This document shows positions 20,319 through 28,775 of a stretch of DNA of 64,000 nt, piece after piece (position 1 is the first letter of the stretch; the number at the start of each line of letters is the position of its first letter). A program made the position numbers and the translations under genes. Source of the DNA: Actinopolyspora erythraea (GTDB lineage: Bacteria; Actinomycetota; Actinomycetes; Mycobacteriales; Pseudonocardiaceae); the NCBI RefSeq assembly GCF_002263515.1, contig NZ_CP022752.1:3286001-3350000 (forward strand). Direction: 5' to 3'. Under the pieces are notes generated by a model. It was not told the origin of the DNA, did not search any database, and saw nothing but the letters and a program-made list of their open reading frames with translations.

Positions 20319-21160
20319 ACGTGCTCCCCTCCATGAGGACTCGGGGCTGTGTCCTGTCGATCCGGGCTCCGCCGCGCGGAGTCCGGTGCGACAGCGTTGC
20401 GATCGGGTCCGGGACGGCTCTCCGCCCGGCCCTCCGATCGTGCGTGCGGAACGTGCGTGGTGCAGGCCGCGTCGCCGTTGGCGATCGTGGCCAGCCGCTG
20501 CACGTGAGTGCCGAGCACCTCGGCGAACGCCTCGGTCTCGGCTTCACACAACTGCGGAAAGTCCGCAGCGACATGCGCCACCGGGCAGTGGTGCTGACAA
20601 AGCTGCTCCCCCGACCCGACGGTTCGCGCGGAAGCGGCGTAGCCCTCCCGCGTGAGCGCGTCGGCAAGCACTTGCGCGCGCTCGGCGACGGTCTCACTGG
20701 CCGCCAACGCGTCACGGTGGTGTTCCACCAGAGCGGCCATCCGCCGTTCGGCGAACGAACGTATCGCCTGCTCACCGGACTGCTCGGCCAGGAAACGCAA
20801 GGCCGAGACCGCGAGGTCGTCGTAGGCGTGGCCGAACCGCGCCCGCCCGCTCTCGGTCAGTAGGAACAGCTTAGCCGGACGTCCCCTCCCCCTGCGGCCC
20901 CGAGACGAGGACTCCCTGATCCACGCCTCACCGTCGGCGACGAGGGCATCGAGATGCCTGCGCACCGCCGCCGGGCTCAAACCGAGCCGCTCGGCCACGC
21001 CGGCCGCCGTGACGGGCCCCTGTTCCAGCACCATCCGGGCGACCAGCTGCCGGGTCCGCCCGTCGCCGGCGCCCGGAGCCGTGCCCTGGCGCGCAGGACC
21101 CGGCTCCTCGGCGGCCCACTCGACCGCCGCGCCCGCTGGGGAGGTTCCGACGTTTTTCAC
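20315..21160 (-). CDS. sufR: SufR-type Fe-S-responsive transcriptional repressor
   Basis: A 281-residue regulator with an N-terminal winged HTH ([20 protein letters not shown] then [15 protein letters not shown], about 37-73) and a C-terminal Fe-S-binding set of cysteines: [11 protein letters not shown] near 188-195, FPQLCEAE near 204 and DAACTTHV near 230. In SufR these ligate a cluster that controls binding to the suf promoter. First gene of the operon and divergent from mptB, as Rv1460 is from Rv1459c. The frame starts with GTG at 21160 and no Shine-Dalgarno, but TAACAT seven nt upstream makes it a leaderless start. The C-terminal ~45 residues are Ser/Arg/Pro-rich and not conserved. Confidence 0.92.
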   Translation of the reverse strand: MKNVGTSPAGAAVEWAAEEPGPARQGTAPGAGDGRTRQLVARMVLEQGPVTAAGVAERLGLSPAAVRRHLDALVADGEAWIRESSSRGRRGRGRPAKLFLLTESGRARFGHAYDDLAVSALRFLAEQSGEQAIRSFAERRMAALVEHHRDALAASETVAERAQVLADALTREGYAASARTVGSGEQLCQHHCPVAHVAADFPQLCEAETEAFAEVLGTHVQRLATIANGDAACTTHVPHARSEGRAESRPGPDRNAVAPDSARRSPDRQDTAPSPHGGEHV

Positions 21161-21179
21161 AACACTGATGTTACCTAAT
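21161..21179 (-). promoter_or_regulatory. sufR: suf operon promoter with overlapping inverted repeat (candidate SufR operator)
   Basis: On the minus strand TAACAT (21168-21173) ends 7 nt before the sufR GTG, the pattern of a leaderless promoter. Across the start site lies AACA-CTGA-TGTT (21161-21172), and read on the minus strand ACATC-N5-TGTGA, close to the palindrome ACACT-N5-TGTGA that I recall for mycobacterial SufR. A repressor here would block the -10 region and transcription start, giving autoregulation of the whole suf operon. Confidence 0.5.
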
Positions 21180-21201
21180 TAGCGAGCCCGCGACAGCGGC
21201 A

Positions 21202-21248
21202 GGTGCGACCACATGAGTTGTCTCACACCAGGGGGTTCCGGTCGCACC
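21202..21248. repeat. 9-bp inverted repeat in the sufR-mptB divergent region
   Basis: GGTGCGACC at 21202-21210 and GGTCGCACC at 21240-21248, 29 nt apart. Within the loop TGAG-N4-CTCA is a smaller repeat. It lies upstream of both divergent promoters and may be a regulator site or a cruciform; function unknown. Confidence 0.4.
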
Positions 21249-21256
21249 ACTCGCCC

Positions 21257-21285
21257 TTGACACACACCCCCCGAAGGAGTAGCTA
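21257..21285 (+). promoter_or_regulatory. mptB: mptB promoter (-35 TTGACA, -10 TAGCTA)
   Basis: A perfect TTGACA (21257-21262), a 17-nt spacer, then TAGCTA (21280-21285). The start codon at 21298 is 12 nt further, so the 5' leader is only about 6 nt. TAGGCT at 21284-21289, 8 nt before the ATG, is an alternative -10 that would give a leaderless message. Vegetative-sigma type. Confidence 0.6.
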
Positions 21286-21297
21286 GGCTCGGTCCCC

Positions 21298-22917
21298 ATG
21301 GCGGCAGGCGAAACAACGGACGCGGACGGCCCCACCGACGGGCGGGACCACGCACCCGAGCGGGCCGGAACGGCCACGCTCGCCCCCGGCACTGACGACG
21401 GCCCGGGCCCGCTCGACCGGAACGAACGCCGCCAGCTGGCGCTCGTCCGCCGGTTCGGCACCACCGGCTCCCTGCTGCTCGCGTTCGCCGCCCTCGGAGC
21501 GGGGGCCGCACCGGTGGACAACCCGGTCTCCGGCATCCGCGTGCTGAGCCTGCCCGCCCGCATGCCCACCGTGGCGATGGCCTGTGCCTGGCTGGGCATG
21601 CTGATGGTGGTGATCGGCTGGCTGTGGCTGGGCCGGCTCGCCCTGCCCGGCCGGAGCCGCCTCGTCTCCCGCACCCAGCTCGGTCGCACCATAGTGATGT
21701 GGGGCTTCCCGCTGGCGATAGCTCCCCCGCTGTTCAGCCGCGACATGTACGCCTACCTGGCGCAGAGCGCGGTGGCCGCGAGCGGGGCGGACCCCTACGA
21801 GTTCGGCCCCTCCGAAGCGCTGGGCGTGGACAATCCGCTGACGGCCAACGTTCCCAACATCTGGCGCGACACCCCGGCCCCCTACGGACCGCTGTTCCTG
21901 ATGTTCGGCAGGGCCATCGCGGCGATCGTCGGCGACAACGTCGTGTTCGGCGTACTGCTGTGGCGCGTGGTGATGCTGCTTTCGCTGGCACTGGCCGTCT
22001 GGGCCATCCCTCACCTGGCCAGGCGCTGCGGCGTTCACCCCGTGTGCGCGCTGTGGCTGTGCGCCGCCAACCCGATCGTGCTGTTCCACGTGGTCAGCGG
22101 CATGCACAACGAGGCCCTGCTGATGGGCATGATGCTGGCTGGCATCGAACTCGGGCTGCGGCTGCCCCGCCCGGCGGGCCTGGTCGTCGGCGCGGTGGTC
22201 ATAGTCGTGGCCGGCGCGGTGAAACCCCCCGCTTTCATCGCGCTCGGCTTCCTGGGCATCTACCTCGCCAGGCGGCGCGGCGGTCGGATCACCGACCTGC
22301 TGCGGGTGGCGGCGGCACTGGTCGTGGTCTTCCTGGTAGCCATGGCGGTCATCACAGTGGCCAGCGGCTGGGGGCTGGGATGGTTGGAGACGTTCGACGT
22401 GCCCAACCGGATCAAGACGTGGCTGGCCCCCATGACCGCGGTCGGCATGTTCGGCGGCGGCGGCGTGAGCATGCTGCTGCGGCTCGGCAACCACACCGAC
22501 GCGATGCTCAGCATCACCAAGATCGTCGGTTACGGGATCAGCGCCCTGGTGTGCCTGCGGCTGCTGTGGACCTCGTTCCGAGGGCGGATGGAACCCATGA
22601 CGGGGCTGGGCATAACCCTGGGGGCGGTTGCCCTACTCGGCCCGGTACTGCACCCGTGGTACCTGCTGTGGGCACTGGCCCCGCTCGCGGTGTCCACGAA
22701 CGACTCCCGGTTCCGCCTCGTCACCATGGCCATCAGCGCCTCGGTGGCGCTGCTGGTGCCGCCGACCGGGGCGGGATACGTGCTGCGGGCGTACATGATC
22801 CCGTTCGCCGTGATCGCCGCCCTCCTCGCCTTCGCCGCGATCCTGCTGCTGACCCGCGGCAAAGTGCCCCGGCTGCTGCCCACCCGAGGCGGCTCCGCAG
22901 CGGCGGAGTCCCGTTAG
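21298..22917 (+). CDS. mptB: polyprenyl-phosphate-mannose-dependent alpha-(1,6)-mannosyltransferase, MptB-like
   Basis: Membrane GT-C glycosyltransferase, 539 residues with about a dozen hydrophobic helices after a 45-residue acidic cytosolic start. The first outer loop has the catalytic-type acidic motif FSRDMYAYLAQ near 145, then APYGPLFLMFG near 195, and AANPIVLFHVVSGMHNEALL near 258, all typical of MptB. It extends the alpha-1,6-mannan core of lipomannan-type glycolipids using polyprenyl-P-mannose. Divergent from sufR, the same arrangement as Rv1459c/Rv1460, which supports orthology. Confidence 0.88.
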   Translation: MAAGETTDADGPTDGRDHAPERAGTATLAPGTDDGPGPLDRNERRQLALVRRFGTTGSLLLAFAALGAGAAPVDNPVSGIRVLSLPARMPTVAMACAWLGMLMVVIGWLWLGRLALPGRSRLVSRTQLGRTIVMWGFPLAIAPPLFSRDMYAYLAQSAVAASGADPYEFGPSEALGVDNPLTANVPNIWRDTPAPYGPLFLMFGRAIAAIVGDNVVFGVLLWRVVMLLSLALAVWAIPHLARRCGVHPVCALWLCAANPIVLFHVVSGMHNEALLMGMMLAGIELGLRLPRPAGLVVGAVVIVVAGAVKPPAFIALGFLGIYLARRRGGRITDLLRVAAALVVVFLVAMAVITVASGWGLGWLETFDVPNRIKTWLAPMTAVGMFGGGGVSMLLRLGNHTDAMLSITKIVGYGISALVCLRLLWTSFRGRMEPMTGLGITLGAVALLGPVLHPWYLLWALAPLAVSTNDSRFRLVTMAISASVALLVPPTGAGYVLRAYMIPFAVIAALLAFAAILLLTRGKVPRLLPTRGGSAAAESR

Positions 22918-23244
22918 AACCCGACCACCTCGGGAAAGGGACTCCTCCAGCACGAGTCGCGCAGGTGCTCACGCAGCGCGACCCCTCGTTTCGGTAGGTG
23001 GCACCAGGTGAAGCCTTCAGGGACGTGTTCGTCGGATCGCCCGAGACTCCCCTTCGGTGTCGCGGGCGCCGAAACGGCCGCTCACACCACCGCGGGGGCT
23101 CCCGTGGTTCTCCGGCGAACTAGGCCCCACGTTGTGCGGTCCTACCGATGTCGAGCCCGGCCGCTCACGAGACCGCGAGAGGTTCCGCCGCGCGAGCGCA
23201 CCTGCGGAGACCCGGTGGACAAGCACCTACTACTCTGACGGGAC
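22918..23244. other. 327-bp intergenic region upstream of the ABC ATPase
   Basis: No convincing gene; a short open frame at 23008-23238 has non-coding composition. It contains one copy of the ~100-nt structured repeat (23090-23189) and, next to the start codon, TACTCT at 23231-23236, a -10 box 8 nt from the GTG at 23245. Confidence 0.45.
23090..23189 (+). repeat. structured ~100-nt element, copy 1 (upstream of ABC ATPase)
   Basis: Begins CCGCGGG and ends GCGAGAGGTTCCGCC like the other two copies. Outer stem: CTCCCGTGGTTCTC (23099-23112) with GAGACCGCGAGAG (23169-23181), 13 pairs with one C-A mismatch and one bulge. Inner stem: GGCCCCACGT with ATGTCGAGCC, 8 of 10 pairs. About 70% identical to the copy at 44528-44630. 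Same strand as the ABC ATPase, ending exactly 55 nt before its GTG. Confidence 0.6.
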
Positions 23245-24183
23245 GTGAACCAGGACGCCGATTCCGCCGCTGTGCGGGCGCGGGGGCTGACCAAACGATT
23301 CGGCGGCCACACCGCCGTCGCCGACATCGACCTGCACCTGGCACGCGGTGAGATGCTGGCCCTGCTCGGCCCGAACGGCGCGGGCAAGACCACCACCGTG
23401 GAGATCTGCGAGGGCTTCCTCCGCCCCGACGAGGGCCAGGTCCGAGTGCTCGGCCTGGACCCGACGACCCAGGGAGCCCGGCTACGCCCCCGGATCGGAG
23501 TGATGCCGCAGGGCGGTGGCGCCTACCCCGGCGTACGTGCCGAGGAGATGCTCCGCCTGGTAGCGGCCTGCTGCGCCGAACCGCTCGATCCCGCGTGGCT
23601 GCTGGACGTCCTCGGACTCGACGGAGTGCGCACCGTCCCCTACAAACGATTGTCCGGCGGGCAACAGCAACGGCTCTCGCTGGCGTGCGCGCTGGTCGGC
23701 AGGCCCGAACTGGTGTTCCTCGACGAACCCACGGCTGGTATGGACGCACACGCCCGCAACCTGGTCTGGGAACTGATGTCGGCCCTGCGCGCCGACGGGG
23801 TCGGGGTGCTGCTGACCACTCACCTCATGGACGAGGCCGAGACCCTGGCCGACCGGGTGGTGATCGTCGACCACGGCCGGGTCCTGGCCCGGGGCACCCC
23901 CGAGGAACTCACCTCGCGTGACGAGCACCGGCGCGAACTGCACTTCCGCTCCCGCCCGAAACTCGACCTCGAACCACTGCTCACCGCGCTGCCGGAGGGC
24001 TGCTCGGCCCGGGAGGTGCGCCCGGGGCAGTACCTGGTGCGGGGTCACATCGACCCGCAGACCGTCTCCACGGTGACGGCCTGGTGCGCCCAGCACGGGG
24101 TGATGGCCGACGAGCTGCGACTCGGCCGACGCAGCCTGGAGGACGTCTTCCTCGAACTGACCGGACGGGAGTTGCGCGCTTGA
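23245..24183 (+). CDS. ABC transporter ATP-binding protein (Rv1458c-like, drug-exporter type)
   Basis: ATPase of a two-gene exporter, 312 residues: Walker A LLGPNGAGKTTTVEI near 40, signature RLSGGQQQRLSLAC near 137, Walker B LVFLDEPTAGMDA near 158, switch His in LLTTHLMDEAE. The C-terminal ~90 residues are the extra domain common in DrrA/NatA-type drug exporters. The GTG start lies 8 nt after a TACTCT -10 box, so the message is probably leaderless. Overlaps the permease start by 4 nt. Between mptB and ctaA, as Rv1458c is in M. tuberculosis. Substrate unknown. Confidence 0.9.
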   Translation: MNQDADSAAVRARGLTKRFGGHTAVADIDLHLARGEMLALLGPNGAGKTTTVEICEGFLRPDEGQVRVLGLDPTTQGARLRPRIGVMPQGGGAYPGVRAEEMLRLVAACCAEPLDPAWLLDVLGLDGVRTVPYKRLSGGQQQRLSLACALVGRPELVFLDEPTAGMDAHARNLVWELMSALRADGVGVLLTTHLMDEAETLADRVVIVDHGRVLARGTPEELTSRDEHRRELHFRSRPKLDLEPLLTALPEGCSAREVRPGQYLVRGHIDPQTVSTVTAWCAQHGVMADELRLGRRSLEDVFLELTGRELRA

Positions 24184-25025
24184 CACGACAGGAAAGCTCC
24201 GACAGCGCGTACGAGGGGCTCGCCCACGAAGCCGAGGGGACCGCCCGCGGGCCGTTGTTCCCCCCGGGAACGTTCCGCCCCGCCCCCGGACGGGCCAATC
24301 CGCTCCGGATGCTGGCCACCCAGACCCGGATGGAGTCGCTGCTGACACTGCGACATCCGGAGCAGGCACTGCTCACCCTGCTGATCCCGCTCGTGCTGCT
24401 GATCGGGATGAGCACGCTCGATGTCGACCTGGTGGAGCCACCGCGCGTGGACTCGGTCGCCCCCCGGATACTCGCCTTGGCGGTGATGTCCACCGCGTTC
24501 ACCGGCCAGGCCATCGCGCTGGGCTTCGACCGCCGCTACGGGGTGATCAAACGCCTCAGCGCCACGGCCCTGCCCCGTTGGGTACTGGTCGCAGGACGGG
24601 TGCTGGCCGCACTGCTGGTGGTGGCCCTGCAGACCGTGGTCCTCGGTGGCACCGCCCTGGTGCTCGGGTGGCAGCCCTCCGGGGCGGGTGTGGCGGCTGC
24701 GGTCCCCCTGCTGGTCCTCGGCACCCTCGTCTTCGGCGCGGGCGGTGTGCTCGTGGGCGGTGCGCTGCGGGCCGAGACCGTGCTCGCCGTGGCCAACACC
24801 ACCTGGTTCGTGCTGCTGCTGGCCGGTGGACTCGCGGTGCCCGCCCGGCATCTTCCCGGCGTGATGAGCTCGTTCGACGAGTACCTCCCGTCGGGGGCGC
24901 TGGCCGAGGCCCTCGGTGCCTGCCTCTCCGAGGGGACGGCGCCCTCCGCGCGGTCACTGCTGGTCCTCGTGGGGTGGGGGATCGCCGCGGGAGCGCTCGC
25001 GGTGCGCACCACCCGACTCAGCTGA
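24180..25025 (+). CDS. ABC-2 type exporter permease (Rv1457c-like)
   Basis: Permease partner of the ATPase just upstream, 281 residues with six hydrophobic helices (first LLTLLIPLVLLIGM, last ARSLLVLVGWGIAAGALAVR) and the ABC-2 region GFDRRYGVIKRLSATALPRW between helices. The most consistent start is TTG at 24180 inside the ATPase stop (TTGA overlap); the open frame reaches further upstream only inside the ATPase gene. About 40 soluble N-terminal residues precede the membrane part. Confidence 0.88.
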   Translation: MTRQESSDSAYEGLAHEAEGTARGPLFPPGTFRPAPGRANPLRMLATQTRMESLLTLRHPEQALLTLLIPLVLLIGMSTLDVDLVEPPRVDSVAPRILALAVMSTAFTGQAIALGFDRRYGVIKRLSATALPRWVLVAGRVLAALLVVALQTVVLGGTALVLGWQPSGAGVAAAVPLLVLGTLVFGAGGVLVGGALRAETVLAVANTTWFVLLLAGGLAVPARHLPGVMSSFDEYLPSGALAEALGACLSEGTAPSARSLLVLVGWGIAAGALAVRTTRLS

Positions 25026-25054
25026 TTCGCGCCCCACCGGGGCACGCGGACCAA

Positions 25055-25060
25055 TAGGGT
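25055..25060 (+). promoter_or_regulatory. -10 box TAGGGT of the SCO6745-like gene
   Basis: TAGGGT ends 7 nt before the ATG at 25068, the spacing of a leaderless mRNA. It also shows that this gene need not be read from the exporter operon. Confidence 0.45.
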
Positions 25061-25067
25061 GTGGATC

Positions 25068-25919
25068 ATGCAGACCCAAGCCGCACGCGACGCGAAGAAA
25101 GCGCTCGACCTGCCGCACGCGATGATCTACTTCGCTCCCGAACTGCAACGGGAGATGGCCGAGGTCGGGCTCGACTCCTGGAGCAGGGCCTACTTCGCCA
25201 GCCGGGCCGCCCCGCTGGGAGCGGTCGGGCCCAAGGTGGTGGCCGCCACCTTCTACAACTTCAACCCCGAACTGGTGCGACGGCACATTCCCGCCGCCTG
25301 GTCGATAGCGAGCCCCGCCGACATCGTCGCCGCCCGGTTCCGCGCGGTCTCCGGAGCTCTGGAACGGATGCTGGACGCGGAAACGCTGCGCTCGGAGGCG
25401 GTGGAGGAAGCCGGACGGCTCGCGGCCAAGGCAGCCGAGGGATGTTCACCGGCGGGCAAACCCCTGTTCGCCGCCCACGCCGAGATCGAGTACCCGACGG
25501 AGCCCCACCTGCGGCTGTGGCACGCCCTGACCCTGTTACGGGAGTTCCGGGGTGACGCGCACATCGCCGTGCTGCAACACGCCGGACTCGGCCCGCTACA
25601 GGCCCCGGTGCTGCAGAGCTCGGCGGGACGGGGCATGAACGCCGCGACGCTGAAGGAGACCCGTGCCTGGTCCGAGGAACAGTGGACCGACGCACAGCTG
25701 GAACTGGCCGACCGGGGCCTGCTGGACTCCTCCGGAGCGGTGACAACGGCCGGTGAGCAGCTGCTCGACGAGATCGAGCACGCCACCGACGCGGCCTCGC
25801 TCGAACCGTGGCGCAACCTGGACACCTCGGAGTTCTCCAGGCTGCTCGAAACCGGTGGCGCGCTGAGCGAACAGCTCGCCGAGGCGGGCGCCGTACCGAA
25901 GGGGATCTTCGAGCACTGA
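25068..25919 (+). CDS. SCO6745-family protein
   Basis: A 283-residue actinobacterial protein of the SCO6745/SalK-like family. Seen: an N-terminal helical half with AYFASRAAPLGAVGPKVVAA then TFYNFNPELV (near 45-75), the family's hallmark, and a C-terminal part with MNAATLKETRAWSEEQW and LADRGLLDSSGAVTTAG near 195-235 that resembles a winged-helix fold. Function is not known; the family appears in natural-product clusters and in core genomes. Start by the leaderless spacing to TAGGGT. Confidence 0.8.
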   Translation: MQTQAARDAKKALDLPHAMIYFAPELQREMAEVGLDSWSRAYFASRAAPLGAVGPKVVAATFYNFNPELVRRHIPAAWSIASPADIVAARFRAVSGALERMLDAETLRSEAVEEAGRLAAKAAEGCSPAGKPLFAAHAEIEYPTEPHLRLWHALTLLREFRGDAHIAVLQHAGLGPLQAPVLQSSAGRGMNAATLKETRAWSEEQWTDAQLELADRGLLDSSGAVTTAGEQLLDEIEHATDAASLEPWRNLDTSEFSRLLETGGALSEQLAEAGAVPKGIFEH

Positions 25920-26041
25920 CCCCGTCGTGCTCCACCGCCACGGTGGTGGCTTCCCCTGCGGAGTGGTCACCACCGTGGCGTGCGACACCGGGGCGCACTC
26001 CCCCGCGCCGGACGGGAGCGCGGTGTGCCTACCATCGTCAC

Positions 26042-27013
26042 GTGCCGACACCGTCGTTGCCAGAACGAATGTCCCGGCCCTCCGTCCGGCTGGTTCGCGC
26101 CTCCACCGTCACTGTGCTGGTGACCCAGATGATGATCGCCGTCACGGGGGCGATCGTGCGCGTCACCGGATCGGGACTGGGCTGTCCGACGTGGCCGCAG
26201 TGCTTCCCCGGCAGCATGGTGCCGGTCTCGCACGCCGACATCGCACCGCTGCACCAGGTGGTCGAGTTCGGCAACCGCCTGCTGACCTGGGTCGTCGCTG
26301 CGGCGGCACTGGTCTGCCTGCTGCTGGCCTGGCGGGTGCGCCCGGCCCGCCCGAGGCTGCGACTGCTGGCGGGCGCGGTGCTGTTCGGTGTTCCGGTGCA
26401 GGCCGTGATCGGTGGCATGACGGTGCTGCTGGACCTGCGCTGGTGGAGCGTCTCGCTGCACTTCATGGCCTCGGCGGTGCTGATATGGCTCTCCGGGTTG
26501 CTGGTCAAGGCGGCGGGTGAGGGTGACGAGAAACCCCATCCGATCGTCACCGGCAGGATGCGGGGGGTGCTGGTGGCCCTGACGGTGGTCGCGGCGGCCA
26601 TGGTGTTCGCGGGCACCCTGGTCACGGCGGCGGGACCGCACGCCGGTGATCCGAGCACCCCGCGGCTGCCGATCTCCATTCCGTTACTGACCCAGGTGCA
26701 CGGGCTGCTGGTGATGGCCTACCTCTGCCTGCTGGCGGTGTTCGGCTTCTGGCTGCGCGGCACCTCGCCGACGCGCGGGCTGCTGCGCGCTTACACGGCC
26801 GCCTGCCTCGTGGTGCTCGCGCAGGGGGTGCTCGGGTCGGTGCAGTACGTCACCGGCGTGCCCGAGGGGCTGGTGGTGGCACACGTCCTCGGAGCCACGG
26901 TGGTGATCGCGACGGTGTCGCTGCTGTGGGCCGAATCCCGCTACCGGGGGAAACCGTCCGAACCGAGGCGGGCACGCTCGACGGTCTCGGAGTCGCAACC
27001 GGTGGGTGGCTGA
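26042..27013 (+). CDS. ctaA: heme A synthase CtaA/COX15
   Basis: Eight-helix membrane enzyme that oxidises the C8 methyl of heme O to make heme A for cytochrome c oxidase; 323 residues. The four heme-ligand His lie in LHQVVEFGNR, SLHFMASAV, TQVHGLLVMAY and VVAHVLGATV, and the first outer loop has the redox Cys pair GLGCPTWPQCF. Start chosen as GTG at 26042 because TACCAT (26030-26035) is 6 nt upstream, a leaderless pattern; ATG at 26069 is possible. In M. tuberculosis the matching position holds Rv1456c. The partner ctaB is not in the window. Confidence 0.92.
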   Translation: MPTPSLPERMSRPSVRLVRASTVTVLVTQMMIAVTGAIVRVTGSGLGCPTWPQCFPGSMVPVSHADIAPLHQVVEFGNRLLTWVVAAAALVCLLLAWRVRPARPRLRLLAGAVLFGVPVQAVIGGMTVLLDLRWWSVSLHFMASAVLIWLSGLLVKAAGEGDEKPHPIVTGRMRGVLVALTVVAAAMVFAGTLVTAAGPHAGDPSTPRLPISIPLLTQVHGLLVMAYLCLLAVFGFWLRGTSPTRGLLRAYTAACLVVLAQGVLGSVQYVTGVPEGLVVAHVLGATVVIATVSLLWAESRYRGKPSEPRRARSTVSESQPVGG

Positions 27014-27022
27014 CCGGCCCGG

Positions 27023-27511
27023 TCAGCTCCGCCTGCGGGAGTCACGTTCCCAGCGGCGCCACAGCTCCGGGATCTCCTTGGAGAGCCACTGGTAGAATTC
27101 GTGGACCGTCCGCAACCTGCGGGCGCGCTCCCCCTGCCCGCTGAACATCCGCAGTCCGGAGTCGATCAGGCTCTCCAGTTCGACCATGCGGTGCATCCGG
27201 GCGCTGACCAGCTCCGGCCACCGGTGTTCCTCCACGCGGTAGAGCGCGGCCTCGCGCCCCTGGCGGGTGGTCTTCGAGATGATCCCCAACCGCAGCAGGA
27301 ACCGCACGTTCGTGCTGACCGAACCGGTGCTGGCGCTGAGCGCGTGCGAGAGTTCCGCGGCGGTGCGCTCCGGGGGGTCACAGATCAGCAGGAAGGCCAG
27401 GATCCGCCCAGCGATCAGCGGCATGCCCTCGGTGGACTCGAAGTAGGCCGCCATCTGCTCTATCCACTCCGACATCGCGGGGCGGTCGGTGCGCTGGGTG
27501 TAGTCGACCAC
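27023..27511 (-). CDS. GbsR/MarR-type transcriptional regulator
   Basis: A 162-residue winged-helix protein: SEWIEQMAAYFESTEGMPLIAGRI marks the GbsR-like start, RTAAELSHALSASTGSVSTN then VRFLLRLGIISK is the HTH and recognition helix (about 50-82), and the C-terminal helices form a dimer interface. Such proteins often repress transporters or osmolyte genes. GTG at 27511 with CCGGAGGCG about 11 nt upstream. The start and ribosome site lie in the first copy of a 47-bp direct repeat, and an inverted repeat suitable as its own operator follows at 27556-27577. It is convergent with ctaA. Confidence 0.82.
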   Translation of the reverse strand: MVDYTQRTDRPAMSEWIEQMAAYFESTEGMPLIAGRILAFLLICDPPERTAAELSHALSASTGSVSTNVRFLLRLGIISKTTRQGREAALYRVEEHRWPELVSARMHRMVELESLIDSGLRMFSGQGERARRLRTVHEFYQWLSKEIPELWRRWERDSRRRS

Positions 27512-27557
27512 TGCTGTGTTCGCCTCCGGATTCGGACCACGGAGTCACCGTGATCGG
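27511..27557. repeat. 47-bp direct repeat, copy 1
   Basis: 42 of 47 positions match the copy at 29076-29122, same orientation. This copy covers the start codon and ribosome-binding site of the GbsR-type regulator. The two copies flank the accessory gene at 28002. Confidence 0.7.
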
Positions 27558-27577
27558 TTTCGTTCAACACTGAAACC
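27556..27577. promoter_or_regulatory. inverted repeat GGTTTC-N10-GAAACC, candidate operator
   Basis: Perfect 6-bp arms, 22 bp overall, 45 bp upstream of the GbsR-type regulator. Size and place fit a MarR/GbsR-family operator for autoregulation. Confidence 0.4.
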
Positions 27578-28001
27578 ATAGGTGCAACCGACACAGGAGG
27601 CAAGGCGACCGGCTCGAGCCACGGGATCTCAGAGGGCCACTTCGTGGAGCAGCCACCTAGTCCCCCCGACTCCGAGCGCGCGGATTCCCGGCACGGGGCC
27701 GGCCCGGAGCCCGTGGGCGTCGTTCGGCGCCCGGCCACCATGCACCACCAACACTTCAAGGCTTGAGGACGAATCATTCCGGAGTGGGGCGAACTCCGAA
27801 AACGGAAGCACTGCCGCGACAGCAAGAACAGAGCGCACTATTCGTGACACGGGCGCCCGCAACGGGGAGACACCACGCCGAAAAGAATCAAAACATGATA
27901 AGTTCTTCGCAGAAGCGGATCAAGAATACTCCTCAAGCGGCTGGCAGTGGGCGGGACGCCGCGCAGTGAGTCATCAACGCCCCGAGTTCCTTGGCAGGAA
28001 A
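27558..28001. other. intergenic region with AT-richer stretch
   Basis: No gene seen. The part 27760-27960 is visibly lower in GC than the neighbourhood and must contain the promoter of the following gene (AAACATGATAAG around 27895 is the best -10-like stretch). Composition points to acquired DNA. Confidence 0.35.
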
Positions 28002-28775
28002 ATGACATCGACTTCGCGGCTGTGGGCCGAACTGCCCGATATCAGTCCCGAGCTGGCCGCCGCGGACAGGGCGGCCGTGGACGCCTGGCATGCGGACGAA
28101 GCGGACGGTGCTTCGGAGGAGGCCGAAACGGGGGACGACTACCCGGTGCTGTCGCGGCTGGCCGCGTTGGGGTCCTCGTTCGCCGCTCGGGTGGACCGGA
28201 TGAGCGCCTGGCAGCGGGAGCGGTTGCTCGGTTTTCTGGAGGAGGTGCTCGTTTCCGGCCCCGAGGACGAGCAGGACGCCGTGGCCACCGGATTCCTCGA
28301 AGCCCTTGTCACTGCCTACGATCACGGCGTCGTCGACCTCGCGACAGTCTGGCACGAGCTCGGCGAGGAGTCGCGGCACTACATCAAGATCTGGAACACG
28401 CGAACGGGAGCGGCGGTCCCCTGTTGGATGACGTTCCGGGATCCTCCCGAGCCACACCCCGCGGGTGCCGCCGTGGCGCTGCTGCGGGACTCCTGCGACC
28501 GCCTGGCGAACGCCGACGACAGGCTGCTGAGCACGTCGACGGAAACGAGGAGTGCCGAACCCGACTACGACCTGCAGCACCGAGTCGAGAACATGGCAGC
28601 CGAGTTCGTCCGCGGCTTCCGCGAGATCGACCGATCGAGCCGGGCGAGGGTCTTCGAAGCGTTGGAGAAGGTCGTCCTCGGCGCTCCGGAACGCGACGTC
28701 ACAGCCGTCGCGGAGCGGTTCGTTCCCGCGCTCGTCACAGGCTGCCCCGTCTGGGAGTTTTCCATCCCGTGCTGA
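28002..28775 (+). CDS. two-repeat helical protein, DUF7674/immunity-like, with apparent C-terminal frameshift
   Basis: A 257-residue acidic protein made of two similar modules. Module 1 (about 60-140): FAARVDRMSAWQRERLLGFL, then VATGFLEALVTAYDHG, ending ELGEESRHYIKIWN. Module 2 (about 195-257): FVRGFREIDRSSRARVFEAL, then VAERFVPALVTG, but it stops early at WEFSIPC. The missing ending, GLGAHTAHYFNKVDEE, is present in the +2 frame just downstream and stops at 28852, so a one-base indel near 28745-28775 (real or a sequence error) has cut off the last ~25 residues. Modules of this kind occur in proteins thought to be immunity or suppressor proteins; function is unproven. Start could also be the GTG at 27966. 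Confidence 0.65.
   Translation: MTSTSRLWAELPDISPELAAADRAAVDAWHADEADGASEEAETGDDYPVLSRLAALGSSFAARVDRMSAWQRERLLGFLEEVLVSGPEDEQDAVATGFLEALVTAYDHGVVDLATVWHELGEESRHYIKIWNTRTGAAVPCWMTFRDPPEPHPAGAAVALLRDSCDRLANADDRLLSTSTETRSAEPDYDLQHRVENMAAEFVRGFREIDRSSRARVFEALEKVVLGAPERDVTAVAERFVPALVTGCPVWEFSIPC

Noticed and set aside
23008..23238. 76-codon plus-strand open frame upstream of the ABC ATPase
   Set aside because: It covers the structured repeat element, which is found elsewhere in other frames and strands, so the sequence is not under coding constraint.
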